Translations under genes and position numbers: made by a program
Part shown: positions 1 through 5,752 of the stretch, piece after piece
Position numbering within the stretch: position 1 is the first letter of the stretch
How the letters are laid out: the number at the start of each line of letters is the position of its first letter
The notes under the pieces: model-generated
Told to the model about the DNA's origin: nothing
Databases searched by the model: none
Seen by the model: only the letters and a program-made list of their open reading frames with translations
Source of the DNA: Prevotella sp.
GTDB taxonomy: Bacteria; Bacteroidota; Bacteroidia; Bacteroidales; Bacteroidaceae
Direction: 5' to 3'
Length of the DNA: 5,752 nt
Assembly: GCA_017424205.1 (NCBI GenBank)
Contig: JAFPAS010000208.1
Span: 1 to 5,752 of the forward strand

Positions 1-2
1 AA

Positions 3-563
3 GTTTTCTGGAAGACTATTGGCGACAACACTCGCATGGCATATGTATACATAAAAGCAACAGAGGGTGGCGACAGAATAGACAAACGATATGAGAATAA
101 CTTGCTGACGGCAAGAAAGCATGGACTTAAGGTTGGTTCGTATCATTTTTACCGACCAATAACTCCGCAGGAAAAGCAACTCAAGAATTTTACGACACAG
201 TGTCTGCCACATGAGCAAGACCTGATACCGATGATAGACGTGGAGACAAAGAACGGTCTTGCTGACACAGCGTTCTGCGATTCGCTGTTCAAGTTTCTTG
301 ACCTTGTGGAGAAGCACTACAAACAGAAACCGCTGATATATACAGGTGCTAACTTCTACGACAAGTATCTCTCAGGAAAGATAGACGAATATAAGGTGAT
401 GATAGCCCAGTATACAGACTTCGAGCCTTGTCTTAACGACGGACGTGACATAACCATGTGGCAATACACAGGCAAGGGCAGCATCGGTGGCATAAAGGGT
501 CATGTAGATAAAAGCCGTTTTATGGGCAGGCATTCGCTGCGTGAGATAAGATTCCGGCACTGA
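3..563 (+). CDS. GH25-family lysozyme (muramidase), 5' end outside the window
   Basis: This is the 3' part of a glycoside hydrolase family 25 gene; the family cleaves the beta-1,4 bond between N-acetylmuramic acid and N-acetylglucosamine in peptidoglycan. The frame is open to the window edge, and the codons before the ATG at 36 read VFWKTIGDNTR, which fits the family's usual run into the next strand, so the ATG at 36 is internal and not the start. Counting from that Met, VYIKATEG is at residues 4-11, SYHFYRP at 35-41, the catalytic Asp-x-Glu as DVE at 68-70 (nt 237-245), and the late WQYT motif at 142-145, followed by GIKGHVD. These are in the expected GH25 order. The first conserved Asp of the family and any signal peptide lie upstream and cannot be seen. 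The stop is TGA, 75 bp before the zinc-ribbon gene. Family assignment is firm; whether the enzyme is secreted, and its target, are inferences. Confidence 0.9.
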   Translation, partial: VFWKTIGDNTRMAYVYIKATEGGDRIDKRYENNLLTARKHGLKVGSYHFYRPITPQEKQLKNFTTQCLPHEQDLIPMIDVETKNGLADTAFCDSLFKFLDLVEKHYKQKPLIYTGANFYDKYLSGKIDEYKVMIAQYTDFEPCLNDGRDITMWQYTGKGSIGGIKGHVDKSRFMGRHSLREIRFRH

Positions 564-576
564 GAGCAAAGGAGAA

Positions 577-642
577 ATGAGAAATGTAACGTACGTTATA
601 GTCGTTATTAACGTTATTAATAAAAAACATATAAAGCAATGA
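577..642 (+). other. Possible 21-codon upstream reading frame overlapping the zinc-ribbon gene start
   Basis: A short frame starts at ATG 577 and stops at TGA 640-642, so its stop overlaps the ATG of the next gene (639-641) in an ATGA arrangement typical of translational coupling. The peptide would begin MRNVTYVIVV and end in a basic stretch, NKKHIKQ. An AGGAG sequence at 570-574 is only 2 nt from this ATG, which is too close for good initiation. A second ATG at 584-586, 9 nt from AGGAG, is followed at once by TAA. No homology is recognised and the frame is short enough to arise by chance, so it is recorded as a candidate only. Confidence 0.2.
587..598. promoter_or_regulatory. 12-bp perfect palindrome, possible operator
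   Basis: TAACGTACGTTA is a perfect palindrome in the gap between the lysozyme and zinc-ribbon genes. A related shorter palindrome, TAACGTTA, follows at 609-616, one to two helical turns away. Repeated palindromic half-sites of this kind can bind a dimeric regulator. No regulator is encoded nearby, and the region is AT-rich, which raises the chance of simple palindromes. Confidence 0.25.
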
Positions 643-1751
643 TAATTAAATGTCCTGAATGTGGCAATCAGGTTAGTAGCCGTGCACCCGTGTGCCCTAC
701 ATGCGGAGTAGAGATAGCAGGTAAAATAAAACAATGCTCTAACTGTGGCGCATTTTATTTTATCGATGAGCAGCATTGTCCTTCGTGTCGTAACGGCAAG
801 ACACAGACGGTGACACAAAATGTGAAGCAGAAACCAATGGGGCAGGGGACAGCAACAGCCGAAAAGCCTGCAAAGAAGAGCAGAATATCGCGCCCAATTC
901 TTCTTACGGCATTCTTTATTGCGATTGCGAGTTTTGCTACGCTGTGGTATTTCTATAACGATGCTCAGAGTGACAAGGAACAAGATGACTATATATATGC
1001 AGTGCAATCAAGTGACCCTGAGATACTGAAGAGTTATCTCTTGAGATATCCTGATGCACCAGAGGCTCATCGCGACACAATAGAATCGCATCTGCTGAAA
1101 ATACAGAAAGGCGACGAAGACTGGACAAACGCTTTGCTTAGCAACTCGCGAAGCATGCTGAAGAAGTATCTTGATGAGAATCCGGAATCAGCACATAGGC
1201 AGGAGGCATTAAACAAAATAGACTCGCTCGACTGGATTGCCGCACAGAAGAGCAATGATGCCGAGCAGGTGAAGGCATATGCTGAGCAGCATCCAGACGG
1301 AAAATACATAGACGAAGCAACCATACTCCTTTCAAAAATTATGAGTACGATGGTACAGGAGAGTGAACAGAATATGGTAATGTCGATATTCAGAGAATTC
1401 TTCCAGAGCGTAAACGACCGTGACGAAGAGCGTCTGACTGCAACGACAGAACTTGTGATGAACAATTTCCTCGGAAAAGAGAATGCTACCAGCAACGATG
1501 TGCTGACATTTATACGCAAGATATATAAGGACGACATAACGAATATGGTATGGCGCATAAACCGTGAGTCGTATAGCATACAGAAGACAGAGGTGGCAGA
1601 GAACGAATATGAATATGACGTAACGTTTCTGGCACAGCAGGATTGTGACCGCAGTGGCGAAATATCAATTTCGAAATATCGTGTTGAGGCAAAGGTTTCA
1701 AACGAAGGAAAGATATCTGAGTTTAATCTGATTCCGATAAAAGGCGATTAA
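639..1751 (+). CDS. Double zinc-ribbon, single-pass membrane protein with helical repeats
   Basis: I do not recognise a named gene. The 370-residue product starts with two zinc ribbons: Cys pairs at 5/8 and 19/22 (CPEC, CPTC) and at 33/36 and 47/50 (CSNC, CPSC). A basic linker (about 51-85) leads to one transmembrane helix at about 86-105. With no signal peptide and positive charges before the helix, the ribbons should face the cytoplasm and the rest the periplasm. Residues about 121-232 hold three related helical units, each with a YL/YA-x-x-x-P core (SYLLRYPDA, KYLDENPES, AYAEQHPDG), resembling TPR-like repeats. Residues about 240-370 could be an NTF2-like domain: helices, then strands ending in EFNLIPI. 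The general plan recalls Gram-positive ribbon-TM-NTF2 proteins such as TcaA/YvbJ, but that is an architectural analogy only. It follows the lysozyme gene by 75 bp without a visible terminator, so cotranscription is plausible. The ATG at 639 is chosen because the first zinc ribbon begins right after it. Confidence 0.85.
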   Translation: MIIKCPECGNQVSSRAPVCPTCGVEIAGKIKQCSNCGAFYFIDEQHCPSCRNGKTQTVTQNVKQKPMGQGTATAEKPAKKSRISRPILLTAFFIAIASFATLWYFYNDAQSDKEQDDYIYAVQSSDPEILKSYLLRYPDAPEAHRDTIESHLLKIQKGDEDWTNALLSNSRSMLKKYLDENPESAHRQEALNKIDSLDWIAAQKSNDAEQVKAYAEQHPDGKYIDEATILLSKIMSTMVQESEQNMVMSIFREFFQSVNDRDEERLTATTELVMNNFLGKENATSNDVLTFIRKIYKDDITNMVWRINRESYSIQKTEVAENEYEYDVTFLAQQDCDRSGEISISKYRVEAKVSNEGKISEFNLIPIKGD

Positions 1752-1848
1752 TATTGGTGTATGGCAGCATGCTTGCTCCTAATTAATAAGGGATGAAGAA
1801 GTGAGAGAGCTCATCCGTATGCACTAAAAAATATATGTTATTTAAACC

Positions 1849-1871
1849 TTTTGGCGCAGAAAGCGTCAAAG
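1849..1871 (+). promoter_or_regulatory. Stem-loop in the probable 5' UTR of the outer-membrane barrel gene
   Basis: TTTTGGCGC (1849-1857) pairs with GCGTCAAAG (1863-1871) around the loop AGAAA, giving a 9-bp stem as RNA with two G-U pairs. It ends 37 nt before the ATG at 1909. No T-run follows, so it is not a standard intrinsic terminator; a role in mRNA stability or translation is an inference. The rest of the 157-bp gap (1752-1908) is AT-rich, and I see no convincing TAnnTTTG promoter in it. No clear Shine-Dalgarno sequence precedes the ATG. Confidence 0.4.
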
Positions 1872-1908
1872 ATATAAGGAATAAAGAAAAAAACACATAC
1901 TTCAATAA

Positions 1909-4824
1909 ATGAAAAAATTATTTACGTTATTGTGCATGTTTGCCATATGCAGCATGGTAGCCATAGCACAAAGAAACATCACAGGCACAATCGTTGATAA
2001 AGAGACCAACGAAAACGTCATGCAAGCAACAGTAGCATTGTTAAAGAAGGATAGCACTTTCGTTAAAGGTGTCATATCTGACATCGAAGGCCGCTTCTCG
2101 ATTTCAGCACCATCAAACGGCACTTATCTGCTCAAGGTTACAAGCGTAGCGTATAAAACCAGCTATACAAATGTGACTATATCTGACGGCAGAAGCCGTA
2201 ATATAGGTGTGATAGCTCTATCGCCTGATGCTATTGTGCTGAAGGAAGCAATTGTTACAGGACAAGCAGCGCGTGTAACACTGAAAGAAGATACATTCGT
2301 ATATAACGCTGCTGCATATCACACACCAGAAGGTTCTGTCGTAGAAGAGCTGATCAAGCGTCTGCCTGGTGCGCAGATTGACGATGACGGAAAAATCACG
2401 ATGAACGGAAAGGAAGTGAAGAAAATCCTTGTCGACGGAAAGGAATTCATGACTGGTGATACAGAAACAGCCCTAAAAAATATTCCGACATCTATTATTG
2501 ACAAAATACGTGCCTTCGACCAGAAGTCAGACCTCGCACGTGTGTCAGGTATTGATGACGGAGAGGAAGAGACCGTACTTGACTTCGGTATAAAGAAAGG
2601 AATGAATACTGGCGTCATGGGAAACTTTGACTTCTCTGTCGGCACAAAACACAGATATTCTGAGCGTGGCATGCTGTCATATATGAAGGATGATCTCAGA
2701 GTTATGGGATTCGGTCAGGCTAACAACGTTGGCGACAGAGGATTCCCTGGTGGAGGTGGCGGATTCCGCATGGGCGGAGGCAACGGACTGTCTGCATCAA
2801 AGATGCTCGGTGTTAACATAAACTACGAGAAGAAAGATGTTCTGAAAATTGATGGTAGCGTTAGATGGAACCATAACGACAACGATACCTGGTCAAAGAC
2901 GGCTACAGAAAATTTCGTAAGCTCTGCTAATGCCTTCAGCAACTCATTGTCACAGTCATACCAGCGCCGCGACAGATGGAATGCCAATATTCGTCTGGAG
3001 TGGAGTCCGGACTCAATGACAAACATCATGTTCCGCCCACGCCTGTCGCTGTCAACAACCGACAAGCGCTCAGCATCAAGAAATGCAAGCTATAACCAGG
3101 ATCCATATCAGCATGTCGATGACCCGCTCGCAGAAGAGAGTATCACTGAGCTTGACCGACTTGATATGATGGTTAATAGCAAGAATTCGCGCTCACTATC
3201 ATATAGCGAGTCAAACTCTGCCAGTGCTATGGTGCAGGTTAACCGTAAGTTGGGAAAACCAGGACGAAACATCACACTGCGTGGAAACTACAGTTATTCT
3301 GATGGAGAATCAACGAGTGCATCGCTGCAGGATGTAACGCTATATCAGATGCTTGACCAGCTTGGTAATGACTCTGTGTTCAATACCAACAGATTTAACG
3401 TCGCACCTACAAAGAAGCATGACTATACTCTGCGCGCTACATACACAGAGCCTATTATGAAACAGCTCTACCTGCAGTTGTCGTATACATTCAAACACTC
3501 TTTCTCTAAGAGCGACCGCAACACATACGACTTCTCTATGCTGCCTATGCCTGAATATCAGATGGCATACGGAGACTGGGGATTCCTGCCGCAGCCTATC
3601 GGCCCATATATCGATAGCGACCTCTCAAGATATTCAGAGTATACTACCGATACACACGAAACTGCACTGCAGCTTCGTAAAATCGGACCTAAATGGAACT
3701 ATACTGTCGGAATCATGCTGCAGCCACAACGCACACACTACATGCAGGACTATCAGGGCGTACATGCCGACACTGTGCGCAGTGTCGTAAACTTCTCTCC
3801 GACACTTGATCTCAGATATAAAATCTCAAAGGTGTCGCAGCTTAGAGCTACATACCGCGCCACAACATCACAGCCGTCTATTACAGATCTCCTCGATATT
3901 ACAGACGACTCAGACCCAATGAATATCTCAAAGGGTAACCCTGGGCTCAAGCCTGCCTTTACGCATAACTTCCGACTGTTCTACAATGGTTATGAATCAT
4001 TCCATACACAGTCATGGATGACTCACCTTAATTTCTCTATGACGCAGAATAGCATATCATCATGCGTGACATATAATGAGCAGACAGGTGGAAGAATTAC
4101 CCAGCCAGAGAATATCAATGGCAACTGGAATGCAGGAGCAGCGTTAATGTATAATGCCTCAATTGACTCTGCTGGCGTATGGAATATCAATACATTTACA
4201 AACGTCAATTACCAGAACCGCGTGTCATACTTATATCAGAATAAGGCAACTCTGAAAAATACAACACGCTCTACAACTATTGGAGAACGCCTCGGAATGA
4301 GCTACCGCAGCTCATGGCTTGAGATAGAACCTAATGGACAACTCAGCTATACACATACGCGAAATCTTCTGCAACAGAGTTCTAATCTCGATACATGGAA
4401 CTTCAATTACGGACTTAATGTCACAATCACTGCACCATGGGGAACAGGACTAAGCACCGATGCACATATGAACTCACGACGCGGATATAACGACGCATCG
4501 CTCAATACAGACGAGTTCGTGTGGAATGCTCAGATTTCACAATCATTCCTTAAAGGAAGACCGCTCACAGTGTCGCTGCAGTTCTATGATATTCTTCACA
4601 ACCAGTCAAACCTCTCACGTGCAATTTCTGCCACACAGCGCACCGACTCAGAGTATAATAGTATACAGTCGTACGCAATGCTACACGTCATCTATCGCTT
4701 CAACTCCTTCGGCGGAAAGGGAGCGCAGCAAGAACATCATCCTGGCATGGGCCCTGGTATGAGAAGAGGAATGGGTGCTCGTCCAGACTTTAATCACCCA
4801 GGTTTCCAGAGAAGAAGAATGTAA
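1909..4824 (+). CDS. Outer-membrane beta-barrel protein, TonB-dependent-receptor-like, with carboxypeptidase-regulatory-like domain
   Basis: The 971-residue product has a signal peptide (MKKLF, hydrophobic core, probable cut after AIA at residue 20). Residues about 23-105 form a carboxypeptidase-regulatory-like beta-sandwich (ITGTIVDKETNE, then VKGVISDIEGRFSI), common at the N-terminus of Bacteroidetes outer-membrane proteins. LKEAIVTG at 111-118 resembles a TonB-box region. A plug-like segment follows to about 230, with EELIKRLPGAQIDDDGKI, ILVDGKEF and GIDDGEEETVLDF, which are hallmarks of the Bacteroidetes family whose barrel is often annotated outer membrane beta-barrel protein (OMP_b-brl_3 type). 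A Gly-rich loop (about 278-293) leads into a long barrel of alternating aromatic strands that ends at YRFNSF, residue 934. Residues 935-971 form a Gly/Met/Arg/His-rich tail. It probably sits in the outer membrane; ligand and true TonB dependence are unknown. No SusD-like partner gene follows, which argues against a classic SusCD glycan importer. The start is fixed by the signal peptide. Confidence 0.9.
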   Translation: MKKLFTLLCMFAICSMVAIAQRNITGTIVDKETNENVMQATVALLKKDSTFVKGVISDIEGRFSISAPSNGTYLLKVTSVAYKTSYTNVTISDGRSRNIGVIALSPDAIVLKEAIVTGQAARVTLKEDTFVYNAAAYHTPEGSVVEELIKRLPGAQIDDDGKITMNGKEVKKILVDGKEFMTGDTETALKNIPTSIIDKIRAFDQKSDLARVSGIDDGEEETVLDFGIKKGMNTGVMGNFDFSVGTKHRYSERGMLSYMKDDLRVMGFGQANNVGDRGFPGGGGGFRMGGGNGLSASKMLGVNINYEKKDVLKIDGSVRWNHNDNDTWSKTATENFVSSANAFSNSLSQSYQRRDRWNANIRLEWSPDSMTNIMFRPRLSLSTTDKRSASRNASYNQDPYQHVDDPLAEESITELDRLDMMVNSKNSRSLSYSESNSASAMVQVNRKLGKPGRNITLRGNYSYSDGESTSASLQDVTLYQMLDQLGNDSVFNTNRFNVAPTKKHDYTLRATYTEPIMKQLYLQLSYTFKHSFSKSDRNTYDFSMLPMPEYQMAYGDWGFLPQPIGPYIDSDLSRYSEYTTDTHETALQLRKIGPKWNYTVGIMLQPQRTHYMQDYQGVHADTVRSVVNFSPTLDLRYKISKVSQLRATYRATTSQPSITDLLDITDDSDPMNISKGNPGLKPAFTHNFRLFYNGYESFHTQSWMTHLNFSMTQNSISSCVTYNEQTGGRITQPENINGNWNAGAALMYNASIDSAGVWNINTFTNVNYQNRVSYLYQNKATLKNTTRSTTIGERLGMSYRSSWLEIEPNGQLSYTHTRNLLQQSSNLDTWNFNYGLNVTITAPWGTGLSTDAHMNSRRGYNDASLNTDEFVWNAQISQSFLKGRPLTVSLQFYDILHNQSNLSRAISATQRTDSEYNSIQSYAMLHVIYRFNSFGGKGAQQEHHPGMGPGMRRGMGARPDFNHPGFQRRRM

Positions 4825-4857
4825 AGATTCAACTAATAAACCACATTCACACCCTAT

Positions 4858-4886
4858 AGGCGGAGCGCTATACAGGCGCTCCGCTT
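4858..4886 (+). terminator. Probable intrinsic terminator of the barrel gene
   Basis: GCGGAGCGC (4860-4868) and GCGCTCCGC (4876-4884) form a perfect 9-bp GC-rich stem around the 7-nt loop TATACAG; an A-T and a G-T pair extend it outward to 4858 and 4886. It begins 33 nt after the stop codon of the barrel gene. The following sequence, TTGTCGTATATATT, is only moderately T-rich, so termination may be partial. Position and stem strength support the call. Confidence 0.7.
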
Positions 4887-4970
4887 GTCGTATATATTGG
4901 TCTTCAGCCTCCCCAGCAGAGAGTATCACTCACCTTTTAAGCAAAAAAAGTGAAAATAAACTGTATTGTT

Positions 4971-5001
4971 TTCGTAATGTCAGATATTATTTGTATTTTT
5001 G
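4971..5001 (+). promoter_or_regulatory. Probable Bacteroidetes-type promoter of trxB
   Basis: TATTTTTG at 4994-5001 matches the Bacteroidetes -7 element TAnnTTTG exactly. Nineteen bases upstream, TTCG at 4971-4974 matches three of four positions of the -33 element TTTG. Transcription would start shortly after 5001, giving a 5' UTR of roughly 40 nt. The site lies downstream of the 4858-4886 hairpin and upstream of trxB, as expected for a separate transcription unit. The -7 motif has low information content in AT-rich DNA, so the assignment is moderate. Confidence 0.5.
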
Positions 5002-5050
5002 TATTCTCTAATGGTTGACATAAAATAAACTAAAGTAAATAGAAAATTAT

Positions 5051-5752
5051 ATGGAACATGTGAAATGTCTTATCGTGGGTTCTGGCCCAGCAGGATATAC
5101 TGCAGCGATATATGCCGGCAGGGCAAATCTTAACCCTGTAGAATACTGTGGACTGCAGACAGGCGGACAGCTGACTCAGACAACAGAAGTGGAGAATTTC
5201 CCTGGATATCCAGAGGGTGTCGATGGAAATATGATGATGATGGATCTTCGTCAGCAAGCAGAACGTTTTGGTGCGGATATCCGTGACGGTGAAATCGTTA
5301 AGGCTGACCTATCTAAGCGCCCATTCGTCGTTACGGTTGATGATGGTACAGAGGTGGCATGTGATACACTAATTATTGCTACAGGCGCTTCTGCTAAGTA
5401 TCTTGGTCTTGATGATGAAAAGACTTATGCCGGTCGAGGTGTATCAGCTTGTGCCACATGTGACGGTTTTTTCTATAGAAAGAAGACTGTTGTAGTAGTA
5501 GGCGGCGGTGATACTGCATGTGAGGAGGCTCAGTATCTCTCGGGACTTGCTAATAAGGTGTATCTGCTTGTACGCAAGCCTTATCTGCGTGCTTCAGACG
5601 TAATGCAGCGCCGTGTGCTTGAGAACGAGAAGATTACAGTGCTGTTTGAACACAATGCTGTAGGTCTATATGGTGAAGATGGAGTAGAGGGTGTGCATGT
5701 TGTGAAGCGTATGGGTGAGACCGATGAGGAACGATATGATATTGCGGCTGAT
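5051..5752 (+). CDS. trxB: Thioredoxin-disulfide reductase, 3' end outside the window
   Basis: Low-molecular-weight thioredoxin reductase, a cytoplasmic FAD enzyme that normally passes electrons from NADPH to thioredoxin. The visible 234 residues, of a usual 305-320, contain the FAD-binding GSGPAG at 10-15, GGQLTQTTEVENFPG at about 38-52, the redox-active CATC at 134-137 within SACATCDGFFY, and the nucleotide-binding GGGDTA at 151-156. The C-terminal FAD-binding part is beyond the window. Two things are odd: the usual HRRxxxR motif that contacts the NADPH 2'-phosphate reads VRKPYLR at 174-180, and four Met codons run in a row at 61-64. The ATG at 5051 places the FAD motif at the normal distance from the N-terminus; no Shine-Dalgarno sequence precedes it, as is usual in this phylum. 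It has its own probable promoter at 4971-5001 and is separated from the barrel gene by a hairpin, so the two are probably not one operon. Confidence 0.96.
   Translation, partial: MEHVKCLIVGSGPAGYTAAIYAGRANLNPVEYCGLQTGGQLTQTTEVENFPGYPEGVDGNMMMMDLRQQAERFGADIRDGEIVKADLSKRPFVVTVDDGTEVACDTLIIATGASAKYLGLDDEKTYAGRGVSACATCDGFFYRKKTVVVVGGGDTACEEAQYLSGLANKVYLLVRKPYLRASDVMQRRVLENEKITVLFEHNAVGLYGEDGVEGVHVVKRMGETDEERYDIAAD

Noticed and set aside
36..563. ATG at 36 as the true start of the lysozyme gene
   Set aside because: The frame stays open upstream with family-like sequence, and starting at 36 would remove the N-terminal strand and the first conserved Asp of GH25.
372..1007. 211-codon open frame on the - strand
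   Set aside because: It runs antisense across the end of the lysozyme gene and the start of the zinc-ribbon gene, both of which have clear motifs on the + strand. The product is rich in Cys, Thr and Leu with no recognisable domain.
1067..1579. 170-codon open frame on the - strand
   Set aside because: It lies wholly antisense inside the zinc-ribbon gene, and its Ser/Phe/Cys-rich composition is what the complement of that coding sequence gives.
1766..1773. AGCATGCT palindrome just after the zinc-ribbon gene
   Set aside because: An isolated 8-bp palindrome with no second copy nearby is expected by chance.
1791..1816. GGATGA / TCATCC inverted repeat after the zinc-ribbon gene, considered as a terminator
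   Set aside because: The stem is only 6 bp with a 14-nt loop, and it is followed by GTATGCACTAAAAAA, with no T-tract on the + strand.
1846..1853. ACCTTTTG considered as a TAnnTTTG promoter element for the barrel gene
   Set aside because: The essential TA is missing at the right spacing, and the segment overlaps the stem-loop.
2319..2672. 117-codon open frame on the - strand
   Set aside because: It is antisense to the conserved plug-like part of the outer-membrane protein and shows no domain or start signal of its own.
4775..5011. 78-codon open frame on the + strand across the 3' end of the barrel gene and the intergenic gap
   Set aside because: It begins inside the barrel gene in another frame, runs through the terminator-like hairpin and the trxB promoter region, and has no recognisable sequence.

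Overview
The window looks like a chromosomal stretch from a member of the Bacteroidales, most likely Prevotella or a close relative (genus placement is inference). The evidence is a large Bacteroidetes-type outer-membrane barrel protein with an N-terminal carboxypeptidase-regulatory-like domain, a TrxB of the Bacteroidetes type, genes with AT-rich upstream regions and mostly no Shine-Dalgarno sequence, and a match to the Bacteroidetes -7 promoter element (TAnnTTTG) before trxB. All four supported genes lie on the + strand.

Layout: (1) 3-563 is the 3' part of a GH25 lysozyme-family gene whose N-terminus is cut off by the window edge. (2) 639-1751 encodes a membrane protein with two N-terminal zinc ribbons, one transmembrane helix, three helical repeats and a C-terminal region that may be NTF2-like; it follows the lysozyme gene by 75 bp with no visible terminator between them. 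(3) 1752-1908 is a 157-bp gap with a stem-loop in the probable 5' UTR of the next gene. (4) 1909-4824 encodes a 971-residue outer-membrane beta-barrel protein of the TonB-receptor-like type, with a Gly/Met/Arg/His-rich tail after its last barrel strand. (5) 4825-5050 holds a strong hairpin, probably a terminator, and a probable promoter. (6) 5051 to the window end is the N-terminal 234 codons of trxB, thioredoxin-disulfide reductase.

The genes do not form one obvious pathway. The first two may be cotranscribed and both point to the cell envelope. The barrel gene probably ends at the 4860-4884 hairpin, and trxB starts a new transcription unit. No mobile element, CRISPR array, tRNA or rRNA is visible. 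I found no convincing new system. The points most worth a second look are the zinc-ribbon/helical-repeat protein, the short upstream reading frame and palindrome before it, the tail of the barrel protein, and the altered NADPH-binding motif in TrxB.
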